From NCBI GenBank assembly GCA_031216915.1, contig CM062296.1:452910287-452974286 (forward strand): a stretch of DNA of 64,000 nucleotides, written 5' to 3'. This document shows positions 32,469 to 44,083 of this stretch, one piece after another. The notes under the pieces were generated by a model that made no database searches, was not told the DNA's origin, and saw only the letters and a program-made list of their open reading frames with translations. Every line of letters starts with the position of its first letter. Positions within the stretch are counted from its first letter, which is position 1. The position numbers and the translations under genes are program-made. The stretch comes from Pictodentalium vernedei. Taxonomy: Eukaryota > Mollusca > Scaphopoda > Dentaliida > Dentaliidae.

Positions 32469-35197
32469 ACCATACCAGTTCGCTCTGTCGAACTTTTTGG
32501 CAAATTGAAATATTTCCTCTTTTACCAATAATATCCATTTTCCATGGTTATCGTATTCAAAAGCTAAAAAATAATGTCAAACGCAAACAAAATCTTAATT
32601 TCTGTACTAAGATCATTAAAGATGTAATTAAATCAAAAACATATACACTTTTCATTACAATATTTCAACTAAAATGTAAAACAGGTAGTTGGATATACTT
32701 GGTGCTTAGCAAACTTTGAGTAGTATATGACTGACCACTAAAACGTGACGATAGCCTTCTACCTGTCAACCCGGATATGGGCGGAACCATTAAACGTATT
32801 GAAACCCCGGTTTGCATCATGCAGCAAACGAAAAAAAAAACAACAAATTATCAATGCCCTACCTTTCGATAGGTGGGCATAGCCCTGCGATGACTTGGCG
32901 AGGAAAGCGAACAGAGTATTTCGACCAGTCGATATTCCCTGTTAGCTTTTATAATCACAGTGCTCTAAGGTTAAATCAGCACTCGAAGACCAAGTGAACG
33001 GGCCATTCGACGCGTCATCAACACCGATACAGAATAAAGACCAGGGACCTGTTGGGGAGCATAAATGGTGAGGATAAGGATAGGATAATTTTTTCTGGAC
33101 TCACCGTCACATAACGTCATACCTACTTTTTATCTTTCGTGACTTTTTTACGAGAAATCCTAGAGAACACTCTCAGAATTAATTAATTAATTCTTATTAA
33201 AGTATAATAGCTGATCTCGATACAACGGGATTACAGGAACGTTCATTGGTCTGGGATAGACTAAAAAGTGTAGCCTGAGTCCGAGCCGAGTAAAAAGTGT
33301 AGCTGGGAAATAAACTTTCTTTTCCCCTGCTGTTTGTTGTTCAGTTTGCATAATTTTGTGATATAGGACAAAGATGACCAAATGAGTCGGGATAATTTTA
33401 AATGGACGTTTTGTATCTCACCTTTTGTGAAATATACGATAAATTATCCCCGAGATACACTAAAAAGTGTTGCAGGCTCATTGCCGCCCCCAGCTAATAA
33501 ATTCACAGGTTGACTGTGTTTTCAATCAACAAATTCATCACTCACATACATCAATGTATACTCTTTAAAAAGTGATCAGGATTTTGAAAACCTTCGAGAT
33601 TTTTTTTTGTGTGTGGAGCATTTTATATTTATAGCAACTTCCGCCCCATCTAAGATGGCAGCTTTTATATATGTAATCAATGAGATCACATGAAATGGTT
33701 TCGCGCGCCGAAGACGCGCAGGGACGTTGTGGAGCAAGCCCTTTTCGACCCTCTTTGACTGTAGAATGTAGTTTTGGCAGCATGTCTAGGCGTGTAAAAG
33801 GAAAGAAGGATCGGGTACTCAGCAGTTGTTCGGGATTATGATGTTCTTGGGAGTTGTGTCTTGTCTTTTTGGTGTTCTTATGTTCTAAACCCTCGGGTGA
33901 TGACCAGTGCGAGAGGAAGACCTCTCATCAAAGGTGCTACCTCTCCCCGAGGGTGCAGTGATGGTATGTTCAGACAAGTATATTCTGCCACTCACTGGAT
34001 TGTCATGTTGTGGTGGGCCATCATTGGCAAATATAGTCTGCCTCAGGCAATCGATCGTTGGCGGAGTTTGCTTTGCTGGGTTTTAAGACTGCGTCGGATT
34101 GTGAAGAAAAAACAACAACGGCCCTTTTCGGGGATCACCCAAGAAAGACCCGAACTTCCCTGGGGCAGGCCTGCATGATAACCTATTTGGCGGGGGTAGA
34201 ATGCGCTACTGGCGTTTACAAAAAGGTGCAATAATGGGACGCTCGCCTTCCAGAAGGTGGATGACCACTTCTAGGGGTGGAGCGAAGGATGTTCAAAGTC
34301 CATAGCCGTTACTGTGTTCCTTAGCGGCTAGAGTTGATCCATAGCGGTTATTGGGAGGTGGATGATTAAAACAAACATCTGTCGGTACCTACTGAAAATA
34401 GAAAAAACAGAATTGGTAGGTTATATATAGTAGAGTAAGAGTACTAACACAGTAAGGGGCCATCTTTGGCAGAGTGGATTGTTTTGGGTTAAAAAGGGGG
34501 GGGGGGGGGGGGGCGAAAGCAGGCTATGACGCTTATATGCCACACCCGAGGGTGTTTCCTGCTTCTTGACCCCGCTGATTGATTTCTACTCAACTTTATC
34601 TGGGTCCTCTTTATCGGTAGAGGTCGAGATTAGGATTAAGGGGGAGAGCAGACCAAACAATAATCAATGAGCGTTCGTTCTGCAACCCAGTTTTATAGAG
34701 ATTGTTTTGTGTGTATGTGTGGTGGTGGTGGTGTTGGGGGGGGGGGGGGGGTTCTTCGCTAACGTTCCAGCAATTCAGTTGAACGGAGATCAGTGGTAAA
34801 AACATTCTTCGTTTGCGATTTATCTAGAACATGTTGAAAACAATGTGTACCTTGCAGTCGAACAAAGACAACAAGTAATTAAATTCAGTTCAATGTTCAA
34901 AGTGAAAACATACAACAACGGAATACAATTTTGATGTATCGATTCATTGCGTCAAAACATAATCTTTGATTTTATTTCAGTCTGTACATTGGTCTCAGGG
35001 TAGTCAATATTATGTTTGGTTTACAATGAATCCCAAACGAAGGATATCATACATTGTCAAAATCACAAGCAAAGAAGAAATAAATAGTTAATTGTTACTT
35101 ACCGTATCGCTCGTTACATCAACATTACATCCAGTGTGTAACAATCTTCAGAATTAAAGATTCAATGTCTGATCGTTTTGTGATTGAGAGGGTGGAA
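32469..35197. other. non-coding stretch with simple repeats
   Basis: No gene recognised. Visible items: four spaced taaaaagtg motifs (about 33258, 33292, 33463, 33566), a poly-G run near 34496-34513, and a gtggtggtg plus poly-G run near 34721-34751. Confidence 0.5.
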
Positions 35198-36684
35198 AAT
35201 GTGTCAAAAAGGAAAGTATAATAAACTTTGAGGAGCAATTGTTTTTAGTACTATCGACTTTAATCCCAAACAAATTATTGTAAATTTATATTTCGATTCT
35301 AGTTGTATGAATTTGCATAATTTCATGTTCTTACTGTTGCCAGCGTCAAGCCAGGATGTCGCAATTCAGACATGGGGTGAGACGAAAAGTTCACATATGC
35401 AGTCAATAGCGTGTATGTCCACCGTTTGCCTCTTGGATGGCAAGACATCGACGGCGCATAGACCTGACAAATCTCTGGATGTCACCCTGTGGTATTGCGT
35501 TCCATCCCTGCCTTCGAACATTACGTAAATCGTCTAACCTCTCGAAGACCATGAAGTCGACCCCTACGGTCCAATTGATCCCAAAAAATGCTCGATTGGC
35601 GACAAATCTGGCGAAAGTGGGGACCAGGGAAGAAGTTCAATGCTCTGCTCCTCAAGAATGTCACGACAGATACGCGCAACGTGACATCGGGCATTGTCTT
35701 GCTGGAATAACTGCAATCCGATGTTAGCGTTGAACAACGGGACAACAACAGCGTTAAGAATTTCGTCCCTATATCGCTGTCCATTCAGATTACCACCGAT
35801 GAAGATCAACTGCGTTCGATGGTGCAATGCAATTCCTGCCCAAAACCATTACACTACACCCGCCGAAACGGTCGCCTTCCCGCACGCAAGCATCAGAAAA
35901 CCGTTCACCTCGTCGGCGATACACTCTTGCCCTACTATCAGCGCGCCGCAGACAAATCGTCCAACGCTGCTGAGTCCAGCGAACACGCTGACGTACCCAT
36001 TCCATTTTGACGATAGGATGACGTTGGGTAAGGATTGGTCCGTGATATGGATGCCTACTGCAGATGCTGTGTTCGGCGAGTCTGTTGGGGACAGTTTGTG
36101 TACTGATTCTATTGTTAGTCCTACCAGGAGTAATTGCTGCTGTCCTCGTCGGAAGGAAGGAAGCGATCCCGCAAGTGAGACGTCCTGGCATGTCGGACTT
36201 GAGCAGGGGTCGTAACTCTTTGTCGACCTGAACACGGTCGGTTGGCAGTAGATCCAATGGTTCTATACATTCCAATGAGACGGTAAATAGTGGCCACAGT
36301 GATTCCGAACTCAGCAGCGAGCTCATCTGGATGTATCCTAGCCTCATGCATACCAACCTCTGATTTTCGGTTAACCCTGGAATTTTTTAATATGTAGGAG
36401 GACAAAACCTAGCGTGTTTTCTCGATAACCCAGGCTCTCTAGCACAACATAACACAAAGAAAATCGTCGGTCACCTATTCAATTTGACATTCATGGGTAG
36501 CACGTGCTATTTTGAAATCCGTAGCAAAATTGTATACGGTTGGGTGGACAGCAACAATGTCATTAAAGTCTTTGCACGACTTCTTATCCCCAAACGTGCA
36601 ACATTAAAACTATTATATTTCATCCTTTATGCTATTTTTTCACATTTGTTTCTGTTATACTTTCTTTTTAACTCAGTATATATT
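35198..36684 (-). mobile_element. Tc1-like transposon, copy B
   Basis: Minus-strand copy of the family at 18631-20253, with both ends. The 5' terminal repeat lies near 36643-36684 (complement of tactgagttaaaaagaaag) and the 3' repeat near 35198-35225 (tgtgtcaaaaaggaaagtat). About 1.49 kb, a normal Tc1 length. It shows the empty site of the SINE in copy A. Flanking TA could not be assigned with certainty. Confidence 0.87.
35430..36405 (-). pseudogene. Tc1-like transposase, copy B (broken)
   Basis: N-terminal HTH part DELAAEFGITVATIYRLIG (36121-36405), then a change of frame through the middle (35790-36356), then the C-terminal frame (35564-35827) with QQDNARCH and SPIEHF. Compared with copy A it has lost about 26 bp that include the first catalytic Asp (TDES region), near 35955. 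The spacing from the second Asp to Glu is still 34 residues. Not functional. Confidence 0.88.
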
Positions 36685-36879
36685 TAAAAACCCTCAAGCG
36701 CACTTTGGCCTGGGAACTGTGCTAGTTAAGTGGTTGAATAACCAAATAATATTTAAAAATCACAGTTCATAGTACGCCTACCTTTACACTTCTTTGAAAA
36801 TAATTCTCTACAACCCACGGAATCTCTTGCAAGAACTTTTCAGGTGAGGCGTTTCGGTGCCAAAGAAAAAGTGGAGTTA

Positions 36880-39028
36880 TTGCCCTTATATCAATGATCT
36901 TCCACATTAAATTCGGTAAAAGTTCACGTATGCAAAAGATATAACTAGCGACTTACTCAGCAGTATTCGCCTCTTTGCTGACGATACGTCATTATATCTA
37001 ATCATTGAAAACCCAGAGCAAGCTGCGGTCATAATTAATAACGATTTGGCTACAATCGAGCATTGGGCCAAAACATGGTTGGTCGAGTTCAATCCCAACA
37101 AAACTGAAAGTATGTGTATATCGCGTAAAAGCAATCCTAACTCTCACCCACCCTTGTATTTAGGTGGCTCACAAGTATCGGAAGTTTCTGACCATAAACA
37201 CCTAGGACTCATACTAAATAATACATGTACATGGAACAATCACATTGACCACATTTGCTCCAAAGCCTGGTCTCGTCTAGACTTGTTGAGGAGACATAAA
37301 TTTAACCTCGATCGCAGTGTCCTGGAAAAAATATATTTCGCCTTTATTAGGCCACTTCTTGAATACGCAGACACTGTCTGGGATAATTGTTCTGTGACAA
37401 ATGTCGCAGAACTCGAAAAAATACAAATTGCAGCAGCAAGAATCATCACCGGAGCAACAGTTAGTGTCAGTAAATCGTTATTATATTCGGAAACCCGGTG
37501 GGAATCCTTGCAAGAAAGACGCCACAAACATAAACTAATTCAGTTCTTCAAAATGTATCATCACATGTCACCTCCATACATTTCCAACAAAGTTCCACCA
37601 CTTATCTCCTTGACGAATTCATCACGCAGTCTTCGATCCAGTGAAAACCACCGAGTTCCTTTTTGCCGAACGCAATTGTATCAGTCTTCTTTCATCCCCA
37701 GCGTTACGGACCAGTGGAATAAGTTGCCGTTACCTGTCCGTGAGAACTCGTCATTGATTAACTTTAAAACGTTTCTCAGTAATGGTAACCAAAGACCACC
37801 AAAGTTCTATAGTAATGCAAAATCTCGCAGGGCTCAAATATACCATTGTAGGCTGCGGTTGCACTGTAGCAGTCTTAATTCCCACCTCTTCGATAATCAC
37901 CTGTCACCCAGTCCCTTCTGCCAGTGTGGTGAACGTGAAACTACTGATCACTTTTTCTTTCATTGTCCTTTGTTCTCAAACGCTCGTAATTATACGATTA
38001 ATCTACTCCCATATGTAGCAGATACGCCCACGCTTCTATTTGGCTCAGAATTCTTGAATAACGATGAAAACTGCCTTATTTTCGAAGTTGTACATGACTT
38101 CATTTTATCAAGCAAGCGATTCCAATAGTTGAAACCCAACACTACGTTCCCACCCCCACTCCGAGTGGGAAAGTCTAACGCCTGTTGTGGAATGCCCTCT
38201 CGCGCTTTCCAACTTCTAGCGCCTTGAAGTTTACTTCACCTAATTCGCTACTAAATGAACTAGAAGTTAATAAGTTGCCTACTTACGATTCTCTTGTGTG
38301 TAAATTTTACTTAACATACATCCAACATGTACTTGGTCTGTATTAACTCAGACTTATTCCCAAGATATTGCCTGATAAATACATCATTATCATCTGTTGC
38401 ATGTGCAAAGTATGCGTCGGAGTCTTGTACCGGCCTCTGGAGATAAATCGTGACTGGTCCTCGACTCGTCGTGTGCTGTCAGTGGAGGTCCCATGCTCCT
38501 TTGCATCCGCATAATGGTGATAATCTCTATGTATCATGTATTCAAGCTGATTGCATCATATTAGTTCCTTTCCTCTTCTTTCGATCTATCAGTGCGTCTA
38601 TTCTTTCTTCTGTTTTTCCCTTCATTTCACATTGAAGTTTAAACAATCCCACCCGTCGTTGCCTGGCAGTCGAGGCGCCTTCCTCTGCTCCCTATCTATT
38701 CTGATGTGACGCTTAACCCGCTTGATCTCCAATCGTAGTAACTAACGTAGTAAATTTACAATGAAGGGAGGATATCGGCCTTCATGCAACGACGTTTGGG
38801 CTCTTCCGTTCATCTGTACCACCTACAGGAGTAAGTTATACGTTGACAGGGAGACGACCTACATAAGCTTTAGCTTTCTGTCGAATCCCTCTAATACACA
38901 ACAATATGCTTTCTTGTTTTGTGTATACTTTTGTATCTAGTGTTGTTCATTTTTTGTTAGTCAAATGTTATTGTGAAATGTATACACATGTCAATTATTG
39001 AATAAATACTGTTTAAACTAAAAGAAAA
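36880..39028 (+). mobile_element. 5'-truncated LINE (non-LTR retrotransposon)
   Basis: Begins within the reverse transcriptase, where a degenerate LLPLYINDLP motif is readable near 36877-36910, and ends in an A-rich stretch near 39020-39030. The RT C-terminus is open at 36920-38128; 38129-39020 is a 3' untranslated region without a gene. The build suggests the Jockey/CR1 side of the non-LTR tree, though the clade is not certain. Confidence 0.85.
36920..38128 (+). CDS. LINE reverse transcriptase, C-terminal part
   Basis: Open without interruption for about 400 codons. The catalytic FADD box (S-I-R-L-F-A-D-D-T-S) starts near 36962, next to the truncated 5' end. RT thumb motifs follow: W-L-V-E-F-N-P-N-K-T, DHKHLGLILNN, then FIRPLLEYADTVWD. 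Near the C-terminus is a Cys/His pattern (C-Q-C-G-E then H-F-F-F-H-C) at about 37920-37970, typical of the C-terminus in several LINE clades. The palm is incomplete and there is no endonuclease, so this fragment cannot retrotranspose. The long intact frame suggests a fairly recent insertion. Confidence 0.88.
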   Translation, partial: KFTYAKDITSDLLSSIRLFADDTSLYLIIENPEQAAVIINNDLATIEHWAKTWLVEFNPNKTESMCISRKSNPNSHPPLYLGGSQVSEVSDHKHLGLILNNTCTWNNHIDHICSKAWSRLDLLRRHKFNLDRSVLEKIYFAFIRPLLEYADTVWDNCSVTNVAELEKIQIAAARIITGATVSVSKSLLYSETRWESLQERRHKHKLIQFFKMYHHMSPPYISNKVPPLISLTNSSRSLRSSENHRVPFCRTQLYQSSFIPSVTDQWNKLPLPVRENSSLINFKTFLSNGNQRPPKFYSNAKSRRAQIYHCRLRLHCSSLNSHLFDNHLSPSPFCQCGERETTDHFFFHCPLFSNARNYTINLLPYVADTPTLLFGSEFLNNDENCLIFEVVHDFILSSKRFQ

Positions 39029-39034
39029 AAAAGA

Positions 39035-39545
39035 AATTAGAGACTGGAGTTAGGACAAAGAGATATTTTAAACGGGTTAAATAAAAAAGACGCCGAAAAG
39101 TGCCTAGATGGATCGTTTGGGGCGGGGGTGGGGGGGGGGGGGGCAGTGTTGTTCAAAACGAGACCCAAGTCAATGGAGTTGAGAGATGGGGTGGGTGAAT
39201 CGGAAAACGAAGAAAGAGGGTGCCAAATGTGCAGCTTATGAGTAATAGAGACCATGGAACATTTCATTTTAGACTGCCCCAAATATTTGCATAGTACAAC
39301 AGGACTCTTTCAGCAACTAATGGAAGAATGTCTCAGAGTGAAATGAAAACATGAGAGGTAATTGAACGAAGAATGGCATGAGGGATGTGTCAATATTCTT
39401 GCTGAAGAGTTAGAGAAAGAACCCATGTGGGAAGGTATGAAACTGTTTTTGACTGAATGGTGGGAGTTTAGGAGGGAGAGGACGAGGAATAATCAAGTGG
39501 GGACGGGGTCGATATAGGCCTTCCCATTAGGGAACAAATCGGCGG
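39035..39545 (+). pseudogene. degenerate LINE ORF2 C-terminus
   Basis: In one frame, with stops, the segment near 39216-39480 reads C-Q-M-C, then E-T-M-E-H-F-I-L-D-C-P, then helical LFQQLMEECL and WEGMKLFLTEWW. This CxxC...HxxxxC pattern is that of a LINE C-terminal zinc motif from another family than 36920-38128. A poly-G run (39122-39142) lies upstream. Confidence 0.6.
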
Positions 39546-39585
39546 AAGGCTAAAACAACTATTATTATTACTGAACGACAATTTA

Positions 39586-39892
39586 TTTATATATTTATTG
39601 GTGCTTAACGCCACATCAGCAGCTTAGGTTATATCGTGGCGACAAATCGTCCCCTGAGTTCCAATGTGTTCTATGTGCCTACTGGCTTATAGTACAAAGT
39701 GGAACCCAGGGGACGAAATGTTTATGTGAGATAAACAGATTCCAACAGAAAGTGAAATATGTGTTTAACAATATGAAAGGTGAACATTACCATGACGGTG
39801 AAAAAATGGCGAAGACAGCAATGCATTTATGTGTATATTCATTGGTGCTTAACACCACATCGATCGCTAAAGTTATATCGTGGCGAGAAAAC
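39586..39892. repeat. two SINE-tail-like fragments and a hairpin
   Basis: Two copies of a segment reading ttggtgcttaac(g/a)ccacatc and then gttatatcgtggcgag, near 39596-39646 and 39838-39888. They resemble the ttattggtgtttaa edge of the SINE at 62054. Between them, tcgtcccctgagttcca (39646 onward) pairs with tggaacccaggggacga (about 39701-39717). Confidence 0.55.
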
Positions 39893-40006
39893 GGTAGGGA
39901 GTAAACATGTCAATTATGAAGTAAACAAGATTGAATAAAAATATATATCGTGTCGATGAAAAGTATGAACAATAAAATATGTCATCTTCCATGAAATAAA
40001 TAAATA

Positions 40007-40420
40007 CGTGTCAATGAAATATGAGAAATAAAAATAAGAAGATAACACAGAAATGAGAAATGAGACAGCAGTTGTTTAACTGGGAGTGTGCTAAAGATTT
40101 TTTGGTGATTGAAATTTTTTCAGAACTCTTTGCGTTGTCACAATTTATGGGAGAGTGCCAATTGGCACTCTCCCATAAATTGTTACAAGGCAAGTCCAAG
40201 CAGATAAAATAATTTCATTTTAAAGATAATATGAAGCATATCCACAGAATATGATGCCTTTAAGTTGTGGTACCCGCACTTTAGAATAAAGCCCAAATAT
40301 GCATGGGCTTCCAGCATTCAACCAGTTAAAGAATGCCGTGTAAATCAACCTGTTGAATAGATATAGATAGATTTGAGAGTAAAAGAATAAAAAAAAAGAA
40401 AAAAATATTAAAAAGGTTGA
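40007..40420 (+). repeat. array unit 1, segment A
   Basis: First copy of segment A (starts cgtgtcaatgaaatatgag, ends attaaaaaggttga), repeated at 45041, 47611 and 50181. It contains a perfect 44-bp palindrome at 40140-40183 (acaatttatgggagagtgcc and its complement). In unit 1 it is separated from segment B by 2.47 kb that the other units lack. Confidence 0.92.
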
Positions 40421-40956
40421 TTGCTTTTAGAAACGACATAATTTTGTGAAAATTTGTATTGGAAAATAGGTCTTGAAGAGACGCAACATTAAAATACTTC
40501 TGTCGGATAAGCCTAAAATCTGTTGAGTGCAAAAGAACATGCTCCACTGTGAACCCCTACTGACAAAAACACACCCTGGTCGCATATTACCCTCTAACAA
40601 AAAGGAATGTGTAAGTCTTGTGCAGTGGCGGATTGGGGTGTGTGTGTGTGGGGGGGGGGAGGGGGGGGGGGCGTATTTTCCAAATCTAAAAAATAACAAT
40701 GGGTTATTTTTAACACGAACTCGGAGACAGGTTAAGTAAATGTTTTATTGATAAATTTTAAAAATATTTTTGGTCGTGGTCTGCCGTGATAGGCTTATTT
40801 TGGTTAAATTTCTGTCTGTTGTTTTTTGTCGCTGTGTTAGGAAGGGGTTAAACGAGATGCCACTTGGAAATCCTATTTGGAACATTCTCATAATTCTCTA
40901 TGGTGAACTCAGCAAGTGCTGGTATTGTGACAGATGAATAAAGTGATAATCTGATT

Positions 40957-41412
40957 ACACACTATAAACTAAAGTGTTAAAACTGACACTTTCAAGGTGT
41001 TAAACCCATTCTAACTCTTAGGGTTTGATTTTAACACTCAAAGTTAAATGCTTTAAGCACTTAGACATTACAATCGTCATACATCTGAAACTTGAATGGA
41101 TGGCACTTCCCATGTGTCTTGCATTGGTGGTTCTTCCAGAATCGTCCATAATTTGATTTGCGCTTGATGGGTACATAATTAAAAGGACACAACGCAGATG
41201 AAGCGGATCAGGCTCGAGAGTTCGAGCCTGATCCGCGTCATCTGCGTTGTTTCCTTTTAAGTGTCGCGACATTACACTTATCAAGTGGTATTATTGTAAC
41301 ACCTGTCAAGTTCTGGGATATCTACACTTGAACAAAGTGCTAGTTCTGCACTTAGTAAGTGTTAAATACAGCACTTCAAGTGTAGTTTTTAACACTTTAG
41401 TTTTTAGCGTGT
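40957..41412. mobile_element. MITE with long AT-rich inverted ends
   Basis: Left end acacactataaactaaagtg, right end the complement of acacgctaaaaactaaagtg. Both ends carry repeated aagtgttaaa/cacttcaagtg motifs. Its centre is a 39-bp-arm hairpin (41179-41260). Superfamily not determined. Confidence 0.7.
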
Positions 41413-42218
41413 ATAGGTAACTTTTTTGGGAAATTTGAAGAACGTTATTATACTTAGATTTATAAAGTGATTTTATCTGATAACCATAGAGTATAACAAC
41501 CGTTGTATATACTTGAAGTATATACAACGGGTGTTGTATATAATTATAATTTATGCGAACGACCTCTGACCTCTTTCAATTCCATTTTAATTCATTCATT
41601 CATGAAACATCGTTATATCACAGGGCAGGTTTTAATTGTACGCTTATTGCACTTTGTCAAAATCCTCTGATGGTGTCATTTCTTATTTATTTTGCTTCAA
41701 TAAAGGCAACCTAAAATTTTGCTTCAAAACATTGTAGAAATTACTTGAATGTTAATAGTAATTAGTATGCGGCGACTGCGAACTATTTATAGTCACGGCC
41801 TCGATCAAAAGTACTCGCGGAACTGCGCTAATTAAAAGTTCGTCTGCTCTACCTGAAAAAAAACACTTCGTAAAAATTGTAAACAAACGCAAAATTATTT
41901 GTTATATTGGGACTACAGCATAAAACACGGAAGAAAACTGGAACTATGTCAAAAAAAGAATAACTCTACTGAAACACCGTTTTGTTACTGTTAATAAAAT
42001 AGTTGAAATTTATTTTGTTCCAGCGCAGTTACATGATGCAAGAAGTGCAATCGCACTTTACAATCGCCGTCATCGATTTTGTAATGTAAGGGACACAACT
42101 CTATGCGTCTTGTCCTATTTCTTTTGTCTCGTAGACTGGTTTTCTTTGGAGGCCCGTGGGAAGCATATATAAGTCGGGGAGACGCACGAGACGGGTGTCT
42201 GTTTGTTATCAGATAAAA

Positions 42219-42364
42219 ACAATAAACATATAGTGTGTTTTTATATCTGTGTTATACAACTCGTTGAAATATGGTTTATTTTTTCTCGGCGAAGCCTCGA
42301 AAAAATAAACCATATTTCAACTCGTTGTATAACACAGATATAAAAACACACTATATGTTTATTG
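42219..42364. repeat. ~145-bp near-perfect palindrome
   Basis: Arms of about 70 bp (aataaacatatagtgtgttt ... atggtttattttt and complement) around a short centre ctcggcgaagcctcg. A 4-bp block, ctcg in the motif caactcgttg, occurs in the same orientation in both arms instead of inverted. Confidence 0.82.
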
Positions 42365-43389
42365 TCTATATATACAACTATACACCGGGAAATCCCCAGA
42401 CTCTGTAAAACTCCCAATCGCCACGTTACCCAGCTTCGGAATATGATTCCAAAGCACTGGTAGCGTATCGATTAGATGTTTTACAGAGACTAGGAATATT
42501 TACCAATGTGTTGATTGAAAAACTTAACTACTCTTATAAAGTATTAGTAACCGTTATAATTTATTTATTTATCAGCATGTCTCAAATCTCCCAGTTTTGT
42601 ATTAAGTTCATAGTAATGAGCTTAAGATAAAACTGTCAGTCATGAAATAATGAGCTGAAAATGTCATTTTCGCCATTAAAAAAATCAAGAGCTTTAACCT
42701 AAAACGCTTCATTTGATAGCGCTGTTGCAACCTAAAGTGCAATATGAAGCAAAATGTAAACTTTTTGCAAAGTCGGTTGTGTTTACCGAAGAAAACATTT
42801 CGCAACCTAAAATGAAATGCCCTCCACCACCACCACCACCACCACCACCACACACACGCGAGCGAGCACACTATCCGTGCCACAAACCCAAGTTCTGTTC
42901 TGACCTGTTCTCACCATAAAAGCTCAGTGTCATCACCCATTAATTTTGCAGTACGTTCACTGCATGCCATGACTGCGTAGAGACCCAGGTGAGGCCCTTT
43001 TTACCATGATAGACAAGTTTTGATGCACTGGTATAATATAACCCAGTAACGAACGCTTGGATTGTGTGAAAAGGGAAAATGTTAGAGGTGGGGTGGGGCG
43101 GGGTTAGGATTTGCTACCACCCCAAAAATTTTTCATCCAAAAAGTTGTTTCAATACAATGGACATGTATTTTAGTTAAAATAGACTAGGAATATATTGAA
43201 TTTTCATTAGTCTAGGGTGGGGTTTAGAATTGGGGGTGGGGGTAGGGTTAGGGTCAGTAAAGGGTAGGGTCAGGGTTTCCTACCACCCCAAAAAATTCCC
43301 CCAAAATCTCTTGTTTTAATATAATGGACATGCATTTTATTGTAGTCCCATAAAAATAGCCACATAACTACCAATTGTTAGAACGTCCG

Positions 43390-44083
43390 TTCTAAATGTT
43401 ATGAATTGCATCAAGTGGTTTTAGGTACGACTTTCTTGATGAGCCGTAAACCACACATCCGTAATCTAATTTTGATCTAACAAGTTGTCTATACAGATGG
43501 AGTAATGTTTGTTTGGTCAGCACCTCAATCAGTGCAACCAACCACCTTGAGGAGGTTAACCCTTTGAACCCGAGCGGCCGCTTTTCCGGCCAGGACCATG
43601 ATACGACATAACGTTATTAAATGGGGTGGCTGTTCAGTAAATATGTGGGGTATACCAATCAATATTTTCAACGTGCAGCCCGAGGCTGCACGTTAAAAAT
43701 AGTGATTGGTCTACCCCAAATAATGAATATGGACTCTTCTAATTGCCGCCATTGAACTGAAATGGAAGATGCCATCAGACTTCAAAGGGTTAAGAGCTTT
43801 TTTACATCTAACGCTTAGTTGTTTTATATGAGATGTGGAATTCAGTTGATTGTCAAACAATAAACCCAATAATTTCACTTCTTTTTGCAATTTTAACAGG
43901 ACTCCCATCTATTTTTAATTCCGGATCAAGGTGGTGCTTCCGAAGCTTACAGAAATGAACACAATCTGTTTTAGACTTAGAGAATTTGAAACCATTTTCT
44001 GTAGCCCATTTGTGAATTTTGTTTAAGCAATGAAATTTGGGCTCGATGGCATTCATATCTTTGCTATTATAGCAAATTAAAAC
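43390..44083 (-). pseudogene. LINE reverse transcriptase remnant (post-YVDDF part)
   Basis: Minus-strand thumb region of a LINE RT. From 44080 the frame reads L-I-C-Y-N-S-K, then HKWATENGFKFSKSKTDCVHF. A frameshift follows, then KEVKLLGLLFDNQLN and L-S-V-R-C-K-K-A-L-N, where a TTAA MITE interrupts it. Beyond the MITE it resumes with HLYRQLVRSKLDYGCVVYGS. The preceding half of this LINE, ending at the Y-V-D-D-F box, is at 60574-61440 on the same strand; the satellite element separates them. Equivalent remnants occur in units 2 to 4. Confidence 0.86.
43560..43789. mobile_element. TTAA-flanked palindromic MITE (piggyBac-like), 230 bp
   Basis: Flanked by TTAA (43556-43559 and 43790-43793) with ends ccctttgaa and ttcaaaggg. 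It interrupts the LINE frame exactly at a TTAA. The core is a perfect hairpin around cgtgcagcccgaggctgcacg. The TTAA duplication and the CCCT-type end are piggyBac traits; no transposase is present. Copies recur at 46124-46353, 48693-48922, 51288-51517 and, inverted, 60720-60951. Confidence 0.82.

Larger units (their letters stand above)
40421..42890. other. unit-1-specific non-coding block
   Basis: Present only between segments A and B of unit 1. No gene recognised. Contains a MITE (40957-41412), a long palindrome (42219-42364), a poly-G/GT tract near 40637-40671 and a (CCA)n tract near 42822-42850. The poly-proline and Cys/His-poor frames here come from simple repeats. Confidence 0.6.

Noticed and set aside
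42713-42919. Poly-proline frame
   Set aside because: It comes from a (CCA)n microsatellite.
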